A stretch of 64,000 nt of DNA from Ruminococcaceae bacterium D5 (GTDB lineage: Bacteria; Bacillota; Clostridia; Oscillospirales; Ruminococcaceae). The notes under the pieces are model-generated. The model was given only the letters and a program-made list of their open reading frames with translations. It had not been told where the DNA came from and searched no databases. Location: contig FORK01000013.1 in NCBI GenBank assembly GCA_900113995.1, forward strand, positions 1 through 64,000, written 5' to 3'. Of the stretch, positions 58,420 through 64,000 are shown piece after piece (position 1 is the first letter of the stretch; the number at the start of each line of letters is the position of its first letter). A program made the translations under genes and the position numbers.

Positions 58420-59886
58420 ATGAACAGGCGGTCAAGCACCGCGCGGCGCCGCAGGGCACGCGGCGCCAAGTGGGACCCCAGACAGGCGCGGCTGCTGATG
58501 GCCGGCGGAGGAGCACTGCTTTTCGTTCTGATTTCAGCCTTTGTCTGGATGCTTTCCGGCGGCCCGGAGCCAAAGGAACTTCCGGCGGGACCGGCGCCGG
58601 TCAGTGCCGCGCCGTCTGCCGGATGGATGAGCGCTTCCTCGGAGGAATCTGTACCTGAGACGGCGAAAAGCCCTGAAGAGGAGCCGTCTTTAAGCGAAGA
58701 ACCGTCCTCCCAGCCGGAGAATTCCTCAAGCGGGACGGCTTCCTCTCAGGAAACGCCCGGCGCTTCGGGCGAAGCGCCGTCCTCCCAGCCGGAGAATGCC
58801 TCAAGCGGGACGGCCTCCTCTCAGGAAACGCCCAGCGCTTCGAGCGAAGCGCCGTCCTCCCAGCCGGAGAATGCCTCAAGCGGGACGGCTTCCTCTCAGA
58901 AAACGCCCGGCGTTTCGGGCGAAGCGCTGCTCTCGGCGCAGGAGGCCCCGGCGACCATCGATCTCAACGAATTGGAACTGCCTGCGGAAGAAGAGCCGGA
59001 CGAACCAACTGAGGAACCGGACGATGGGGAAGATGTGATATCCTCCGCCGGAGCACAGTCGACCCCCAAGTCCCACCCCGAGGCCGGGAACGAGAAACTG
59101 CTCGTCACTGTCGGCGGTACGCGGCAGAGGATGAACGCCTATGATCTCATCTGCCGGGCTGTTCAGAACGAAACCAACGGCCTGCTCGCTCCCGAGGCGC
59201 TCAAGGCCCACGCGGTTGCGACTTATACCATGATCCTCTACAACAACGAGCGCGGAATCGCTCCGGCGGTCATCCTGAAAACGCCGGTGTCGCCCGCAAC
59301 CGAAAAAGCCGTTGCGGAAGTCATCGGGCAGGCGGTTTACTACAATGGGCAGTATGCCAATACCGTCTATCACTCGACCAGCAGCGGAAAAACCACCAGT
59401 TCGCAGTCGGTCTGGGGCGGAGCGCTGCCCTATCTTGTCTCGGTGGAAAGCCCTTATGACAAAAAGGCTCCCGGCTATAAGAGCGTCGCGGCGGTCAGCC
59501 GTAAAAATTTTGCCAAGCGTGTGCAGACGGTTTACGGCATCGAGTTGGATGGAGATCCTTCCGAATGGATTACCGTCGAACGCGATGCGCCGGGCGGATA
59601 TGTCGGCACTGTCGAAATCGGCGGCTATACCCGCTCGCAGGGCGGGAGCTTCGGTACCGGGACAATCACCGGGCGCAGTGTGCGGGAACAGCTTCTTTCG
59701 TTCGGAATCCGTTCGCACTGCTTTGAGGTGCAGTACGACGAGGAGGGGGACCGTTTCCTGTTTACAACCTATGGCTACGGACATGGCGTGGGAATGAGCC
59801 AGTACGGAGCGCATTATATGGCGCTCGACGGATACGATTACCTTGAGATTCTCGAGCATTACTACACCGGCGTTATAGTGGAATGA
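58420..59886 (+). CDS. SpoIID/LytB-domain protein with tandem Ser/Glu/Pro repeats
   Basis: 488 residues: a basic N-terminus, one membrane helix (about 27-48), a low-complexity linker with three 25-residue repeats (about 95-169), then a SpoIID domain. The domain has LKAHAVATYTMI with the catalytic Glu region before it, and GYGHGVGMSQYGAHYMA near the end. SpoIID proteins are lytic transglycosylases used in spore engulfment or wall remodelling. AAAGGAGGA precedes ATG 58420. Confidence 0.92.
   Translation: MNRRSSTARRRRARGAKWDPRQARLLMAGGGALLFVLISAFVWMLSGGPEPKELPAGPAPVSAAPSAGWMSASSEESVPETAKSPEEEPSLSEEPSSQPENSSSGTASSQETPGASGEAPSSQPENASSGTASSQETPSASSEAPSSQPENASSGTASSQKTPGVSGEALLSAQEAPATIDLNELELPAEEEPDEPTEEPDDGEDVISSAGAQSTPKSHPEAGNEKLLVTVGGTRQRMNAYDLICRAVQNETNGLLAPEALKAHAVATYTMILYNNERGIAPAVILKTPVSPATEKAVAEVIGQAVYYNGQYANTVYHSTSSGKTTSSQSVWGGALPYLVSVESPYDKKAPGYKSVAAVSRKNFAKRVQTVYGIELDGDPSEWITVERDAPGGYVGTVEIGGYTRSQGGSFGTGTITGRSVREQLLSFGIRSHCFEVQYDEEGDRFLFTTYGYGHGVGMSQYGAHYMALDGYDYLEILEHYYTGVIVE
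58702..58926 (+). repeat. Three 75-bp tandem repeats inside the SpoIID-domain gene
   Basis: The block beginning CCGTCCTCCCAGCCGGAGAA starts at 58702, 58777 and 58852. The period is a multiple of three, so units can be lost or gained without a frameshift. Copies differ by a few bases. Confidence 0.9.
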
Positions 59887-59896
59887 GGAGGATGCC

Positions 59897-60322
59897 GTGA
59901 AAATTCTTGCAGTTGACTACGGGGATGCCCGCACCGGACTTGCCGCCTGTGACAAGGATGAGATGATTGCGTCACCGGTCGGGGTCGTCAAGGAATATAA
60001 CCGGGAAAAGCTGCTGGAGGCGGTGGCCGCGTGTGCCGCCGAACAAAGGGCGCAGCGCATCGTGGTGGGCAACCCTCTGAATATGAACGGCACAGCTGGA
60101 GAGCGCAGCTGTCTGGTGGCGGAGTTTGCCGGCCGCCTTGAGGAACGGTCCGGGATTCCGGTTGTGCTTTGGGATGAGCGGAGCACCACCGTTTCGGCAA
60201 TCGGAATTCTGAACGCGACCGATGTGCGCGGAAAAAAACGCAAGGACGTCGTGGATGCGGTGGCCGCGGTGCTGATTCTTGAGAGTTACCTTGCCTACCG
60301 AAAAAATCATCCGGAGGACTAA
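59897..60322 (+). CDS. ruvX: Holliday junction resolvase-like protein RuvX/YqgF
   Basis: 141 residues of the RNase H-like fold: ILAVDYGDARTGLAACD with the first catalytic Asp, IVVGNPLNMNGTAGERS, VVLWDERSTTVSA and DAVAAVLILESYL with the last acidic residues. It is linked to rRNA maturation and junction resolution. GAGGAGGATGCC precedes the GTG at 59897. Last gene of the group. Confidence 0.93.
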   Translation: MKILAVDYGDARTGLAACDKDEMIASPVGVVKEYNREKLLEAVAACAAEQRAQRIVVGNPLNMNGTAGERSCLVAEFAGRLEERSGIPVVLWDERSTTVSAIGILNATDVRGKKRKDVVDAVAAVLILESYLAYRKNHPED

Positions 60323-60397
60323 AAGGTCGCCGCAAAGCCGCTTCCGGAGTTGCCGTTTCCCGATCAGGCGGGATGATTCAAATACAAAAGCAAAAAG

Positions 60398-60438
60398 AAA
60401 AGAACAGCCGCCGGTTTGGTACCGGCGGCTGTTCTTTT
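60398..60438 (+). terminator. ruvX terminator
   Basis: A perfect 18-bp stem with a 5-base loop; the 3' arm ends in TTTT. Confidence 0.85.
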
Positions 60439-60566
60439 GTATAGATTCAGCGAACAGAACCATCGGTTCTGCTGATGAGGGTAAAAAACTTTTGCTGCAA
60501 GAATCGAGCGAAGCGGGCAAAGAACAAGAGCCTTTGGATGACAGGAAAATCCACCGATAGAACGAG
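60438..60566 (+). repeat. Dispersed repeat family A, copy 2
   Basis: GTATAGATTCAGCGAAC, palindrome AGAACC-ATC-GGTTCT, AAGAATCGAGCGAAGCGGGC, CTTTGGATGACAGGAAAAT and CCGATAGAACG. Order and spacing parallel 30983-31090. Confidence 0.6.
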
Positions 60567-60790
60567 AATAGGTCTGCCGCTCCTTCGGGCGGGCATGGCA
60601 CAGACGGCTGTTGCACTATAGGTGACAGAGTGCACGGGAACGGGACCTTGAATCTGGTGCTAGCTAACATGCTTACACACATGCCTCTGCGGGTGCGGGG
60701 GTGAATTTGCCTGCGGTTCCGCTCTCCGCTCAGGTGCGCCGGGCACCGGACAGGCAGAGCGGGCAGACGGGAAAGGGGGAACGGGTTGTG

Positions 60791-60845
60791 CAGCGGGCAA
60801 ATGACAAGAAGCTTTGGATGACAGGAACCCTATCGCTAGAGCGGC
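60791..60845 (+). repeat. Dispersed repeat family A, partial copy 3
   Basis: GCGGGCAAATGACAAGAAGC, TTTGGATGACAGGAACC and TATCGCTAGAGCGG, matching the second half of copy 2. Confidence 0.6.
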
Positions 60846-61301
60846 CCACCAGCTTGGAAACATAAAGCTTTTCCCAGATTCTTTCGATATTGAGAGGGTC
60901 CTGCACTACGTTTGTCGGGAAATGAGGAATGCCCTTTGTACCATGTAAAACGATTACAGCGTCTGGTCATGCAGCGTGATCTTTTTCTGTAAGACGGCTC
61001 TGCATCCATCTGTTTCTCTAACCCAATTGAAGCATGATTTTGCAGCCTATATCAGAACGGCTTGCCTTTGGTGAAGAACAAAGAGCTGATTCCATCCCTT
61101 AAAAGGCTGGCGAAAGCCTCTTTGTTCACCTGTTTAAATCACCCTCTTAGCAAGAAAGAATTAATTTGTATTAATCTATTTTTTTGAATTATTGTTATAA
61201 ATGATATTTTAACGTCAAATAAATATGCATTTTAACTATTTATATAAAGATTTTGTGTAGAATGATAAATAAAATATTAATATTTTTGGGAGTATTACAT
61301 C

Positions 61302-61330
61302 TTGTGTGAAGTTGAATTTCCCGATATACT
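61302..61330 (+). promoter_or_regulatory. Promoter of the permease/formamidase operon
   Basis: TTGTGT (61302-61307), 17 bases, TATACT (61325-61330), preceded by 150 bases of A/T tracts that could act as an UP element. Confidence 0.65.
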
Positions 61331-61375
61331 CATAACAACAAGTTCCACAACCTTATCTTGCAAAGGAGATTGATT

Positions 61376-62608
61376 ATGGGTAACAATCAAAAACCGGCCG
61401 TTGCCACTGAGCAAGGCGCTCTTGCCGTCCGCAAACTAACCTTCTGGGAAGCAGCCCTGATTATTGTGGGAGCCAATATCGGCTCTGGAATTCTCGGCCT
61501 CGCCTACTCTATTCGTAAAGCGGGCTGGCCAATCCTTCTGCTCTGGCTGATTATCGCGGGAGTCTGCACCACTGCTTCGATGCTCTATGTTGCAGAAACC
61601 ACCCTTCGTACCAAAAAGCCGATGCAGCTCCCTGGCTTGGCAGAACGTTATGTCGGTAAGCTGGGAGCGGTCCTTGTATTTATTTCGGTGTGCGCCAACT
61701 CCATCGGCTGTATGATTGCCTATACCAACGGAAGCGGAAACATTCTTTCCCAGCTGCTGGGCATCTCCCGCCCGATGGGAAGTTTGCTTTTCACCATTCC
61801 TGCGGTGCTGGTTGTTTGGTTTGGTCTGAAAGCCACCGGCATCGCCGAGAAATTTATCAGCACCGGCATGATTATCCTTCTCGCAGTGATCATCGGATTT
61901 TCTTTTATCTCCGGCAAGGCTGACCTCAGCCGCGCAATCTATACCAATTGGACCTACGCCGTACCGGTCTTTAACGTTGCCATTTTCTGCTATATTGCAC
62001 AGTATGCAGTTCCTGAGCTTGCACGCGGACTGCGTCATGATCCAATGTCTCTTCCCAAGGCAGTCATCATTGGCATGACCATCACCGGTGTTCTGCTTGC
62101 CCTGGTTCCGCTTGCAGTCATTTCGCTGACCGGTGCTGAAAATGTTACTGAAGTCGCAACCCTCGCTTGGGGACAGGCGCTCGGCAGCTGGGCACTCTAT
62201 GCAGCCAACCTCTTTGCCATCTGTGCTATGATGAGCTCTTATTGGGCGGTCGGCGGCTCAATGCTGACCAATATCGTCGATATGTTCAAATTTAAGAATG
62301 AACATGATACCAAGACCCGCCTGATTGCCATTGCCTGCGTGGGCCTGCCGCCCTTTATTCTGGCCTACAGCGGACTGATCGGCTTTGTCGATGCGATCTA
62401 TCTGGCAGGAACCTTCGGAGGAGTCATCATGTCGATTCTTCCGGCCCTCATGGTCAACAGTGCCCGCAAGAACGGCGATATGGAGCCCGATTGGAAATGT
62501 GGATGGTACGCCTCCAAGAGCGTGCAGGCGGTTATTATCATTTTGTTCTGCGCCGCGGCTTGCTATGCCGTCTTCGATTTGCTGGGCTTCCTGCCCTCTG
62601 CATGGTAA
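61376..62608 (+). CDS. Amino acid permease of the AAAP/HAAAP type
   Basis: 410 residues with about eleven helices. FWEAALIIVGANIGSGILGL, AYSIRKAGWPILLLW and the LPGLAERYVGKLGAVLVF stretch are typical of the amino acid/auxin permease superfamily (including bacterial Trp/Tyr permeases). The substrate is not certain. ATG 61376 has AAAGGAG upstream; an ATG six codons earlier is within that leader. The formamidase-family gene follows after 30 bases. Confidence 0.86.
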   Translation: MGNNQKPAVATEQGALAVRKLTFWEAALIIVGANIGSGILGLAYSIRKAGWPILLLWLIIAGVCTTASMLYVAETTLRTKKPMQLPGLAERYVGKLGAVLVFISVCANSIGCMIAYTNGSGNILSQLLGISRPMGSLLFTIPAVLVVWFGLKATGIAEKFISTGMIILLAVIIGFSFISGKADLSRAIYTNWTYAVPVFNVAIFCYIAQYAVPELARGLRHDPMSLPKAVIIGMTITGVLLALVPLAVISLTGAENVTEVATLAWGQALGSWALYAANLFAICAMMSSYWAVGGSMLTNIVDMFKFKNEHDTKTRLIAIACVGLPPFILAYSGLIGFVDAIYLAGTFGGVIMSILPALMVNSARKNGDMEPDWKCGWYASKSVQAVIIILFCAAACYAVFDLLGFLPSAW

Positions 62609-62638
62609 ACGCCGGTACTTGAAAGGAGACTGATTCTC

Positions 62639-63532
62639 ATGCGCGTCATTCCCAAGGATCGCGTCATCTTCAGCTTTAACGCCAGTAATACTGCGAATTA
62701 TGAGGTGGAAAACGGAGAAACGTTCTGGGTCGAAACCGACGACTGCTACAGCGGCCAGATTAAGAACAGCTCCGTCAAACGGCCTGACATTGATATTTCC
62801 ATTATGGACTGTTCGGTAGGCCCGATCAGCATCAGGGGCGCGATGCCGGGCGACACCCTTTGTGTAGAGATTCTTGCCATTGAATTTGGAACGCAGGGAG
62901 TTATGGTTACCTCCAGAGGACTCGGTGTCCTGGGAGAGCGGATTACAGAACCGGATACCAAAATCATCCCGATCAGGGACGGCTTCGCCCACTTTTCGGA
63001 TCGAATCCGCCTTCCCCTCACTCCAATGATCGGTGTGTGCGGTGTGGCACCCAAGCCGGGCCTCGACATCCACTGTGCCGTCCCGGGAGACCATGGTTCC
63101 AATCTGGACACCAAGATGGTGAAGGTTGGATCAAAGGTCTACCTCCCCGTTTCAGTGGAAGGCGCCGGACTTGCGGTGGGAGATCTGCATGCCTGCATGG
63201 GCGACGGCGAGCTTTCCGGTACCGGCATCGAAACTCCCGGCCGCATCTGCATCAAAACCACCATCTACCGCGATCGTCCGGTGGACCGCCCGGTTATCGA
63301 GACCGTTGACAGCCTCTACTTTCTGGCTTCTGCCAAAACGCTCGAGGAAGGCACTAAAATCGCGGTCAGTGACACCGTTGCCTTTTTGGAGCGCAAGTTG
63401 GAACTCAGTTTTCCTGACGCTTACCGGCTGCTCTCTGCCACTTGCGATATTCAGATCAGTCAGGTAGTCAATGATCTTGTAACTGTACGTGTTCACTGCC
63501 CTAAGTTCAACACTCGCATCGAAACACTTTAA
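62639..63532 (+). CDS. Acetamidase/formamidase-family protein
   Basis: 297 residues. NGETFWVETDDCYSGQI, GAMPGDTLCVEIL, CGVAPKPGLDIHCAVPGDHG and VGDLHACMGDGELSGTGIE match the FmdA/AmdA family, which hydrolyses formamide or acetamide to the acid and ammonia. With the permease upstream it may release ammonia from an imported amide or N-acyl compound; that link is inference. AAAGGAGA precedes ATG 62639. Confidence 0.9.
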   Translation: MRVIPKDRVIFSFNASNTANYEVENGETFWVETDDCYSGQIKNSSVKRPDIDISIMDCSVGPISIRGAMPGDTLCVEILAIEFGTQGVMVTSRGLGVLGERITEPDTKIIPIRDGFAHFSDRIRLPLTPMIGVCGVAPKPGLDIHCAVPGDHGSNLDTKMVKVGSKVYLPVSVEGAGLAVGDLHACMGDGELSGTGIETPGRICIKTTIYRDRPVDRPVIETVDSLYFLASAKTLEEGTKIAVSDTVAFLERKLELSFPDAYRLLSATCDIQISQVVNDLVTVRVHCPKFNTRIETL

Positions 63533-63552
63533 GTGTGATGTAATACCGCCTT

Positions 63553-63583
63553 GGGCCGCTCTATTTTTCGAGCGGCCCTTTTT
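63553..63583 (+). terminator. Terminator after the formamidase-family gene
   Basis: GGGCCGCTC and GAGCGGCCC arms with an eight-base loop, then TTTTT. Confidence 0.88.
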
Positions 63584-63639
63584 CTCTTGCGCAAGGGCCG
63601 GCAATGCATTAAAATAGAAAATAACAGGAGGCACCGGCA

Positions 63640-64000
63640 TGATTGCAAAGCTCAAACAGTATTTCCCCTGCTGCTGGCAGGATACAGTGGTATTGACAAT
63701 TTTGATGGCTTCGGCACTCGACATCTGTCTTCTTTTGCAGCCGCTCGGCACCAATGGATTGCATGTGCCGCTCGTGTTCGTTTTAGCGGTCCTGATTACC
63801 GCGGGCCACACCACCGGCTATTTGTATGGGATATTGGCCAGTGTCATTGCGATGTTCGGGGTGAACTTTGTCCTGACTTCTTATTTTTCCCTCCGCTTTT
63901 GGCTGGCAGGCTACCCCCTGACCTTCTTGACAATGTTTTCTGTGTCAATTGTAACCAGCACCTTCACCACCAAAACCCGCGAGCAGGAGCGAATCCGGAT
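63640..64000 (+). CDS. DUF4118-type (KdpD-like) sensor histidine kinase, N-terminal part only
   Basis: 120 codons are visible before the right edge. Four hydrophobic helices are seen, including PLVFVLAVLITAGHTTGYLY and GYPLTFLTMFSVSIVTSTF, ending in TKTREQERIR. This matches the DUF4118 membrane region of KdpD-like sensor kinases; the kinase core would lie beyond the window. CAGGAGG precedes ATG 63640. A terminator separates it from the formamidase gene. Confidence 0.82.

Larger units (their letters stand above)
60323..61375. other. Long intergenic region with repeats and an AT-rich promoter
   Basis: About 1050 bases with no supported gene. From left: the ruvX terminator (60398-60438), repeat family A copies (60438-60566 and 60791-60845), a trace of repeat family B within a hairpin (61059-61132, AACAAAGAG with CTCTTTGTT), then an AT-rich stretch from 61140 that ends in a good promoter (61302-61330). 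Confidence 0.55.

Overview
The window reads as a chromosomal segment of a fairly GC-rich (clearly above 50% by eye; not computed), anaerobic, low-oxygen-adapted Firmicute, most likely a Clostridia member of the Oscillospirales type. The reasons are strong purine-rich ribosome binding sites of the GGAGG kind, sigma-A promoters of the TTGACA/TATAAT kind, a SAM-I riboswitch in front of metK, MecA, a SpoIID/LytB-domain protein, an Rnf-type gene cluster, a PflA-like radical SAM protein and a two-subunit oxygen-labile type fumarase. Species cannot be named from what is visible. No rRNA, tRNA, CRISPR array or transposase gene was recognised.

Layout. 1-4.0 kb (minus): an envelope O-acetylation set (MBOAT acyltransferase, DHHW protein) followed by a DctP-like solute-binding lipoprotein cut by the window edge. 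4.1-5.8 kb: a DMT exporter and an AT-rich VOC-domain gene. 6.0-9.9 kb: metK with its SAM-I riboswitch, a probable 27-residue membrane peptide, trxA, glutaminase behind a leader terminator, and a cyclophilin. 9.9-16.1 kb: ybaK, an HD hydrolase and rmuC, then a patatin-like lipase, a PhzF-like protein, rpe and mecA. 16.2-20.7 kb (plus): an Rnf-like operon C-D-E-A plus a DUF4015 glycosidase-like protein. 20.7-24.6 kb: nucleoside salvage (deoD, deoB, cdd, pdp). 24.7-26.2 kb: two divergent ribbon-helix-helix proteins and a DUF4234 protein. 26.5-30.8 kb: sbcD-sbcC. 31.5-32.7 kb: an LCP protein. 33.2-38.1 kb: a branched-chain amino acid ABC transporter (livK-H-M-G-F, minus). 38.2-42.6 kb: a small membrane protein, a glycosyltransferase, then an XRE / ImmA / zinc-ribbon cassette and a phage-type holin. 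42.7-48.7 kb: fumarase, a YczE-like protein, a small membrane protein, diaminopropionate ammonia-lyase, uracil-DNA glycosylase and pta. 48.8-52.8 kb: a betaine-type ABC transporter and a BusR-like repressor. 53.0-60.3 kb: PflA-like radical SAM, DUF3795, a stand-alone FakA-C-like protein, DUF4317, cysteine desulfurase, thiI, SpoIID and ruvX. 61.4-64.0 kb: an amino acid permease, a formamidase-family protein and the start of a KdpD-like sensor kinase.

The most unusual locus is the Rnf-like operon at 16.2-19.4 kb. Compared with standard Rnf sequences it lacks rnfB and rnfG. Its RnfC-like protein has lost the glycine-rich NADH/FMN loop. By my alignment from memory, all four cysteines that hold the membrane [2Fe-2S] cluster in RnfA/RnfE are replaced. 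Only the two [4Fe-4S] motifs of RnfC and one candidate flavinylation threonine in RnfD remain. It looks like a membrane complex of Rnf ancestry put to another use.

Other points of interest are two matching operators (TGACAACT-N15-AGTTGTCA) before both the betaine transporter and the BusR-like repressor; a LexA-type box before the XRE/ImmA cassette; a 77-bp-period triplication across the cdd/pdp junction; a terminator in the glutaminase leader; and two families of dispersed intergenic repeats.
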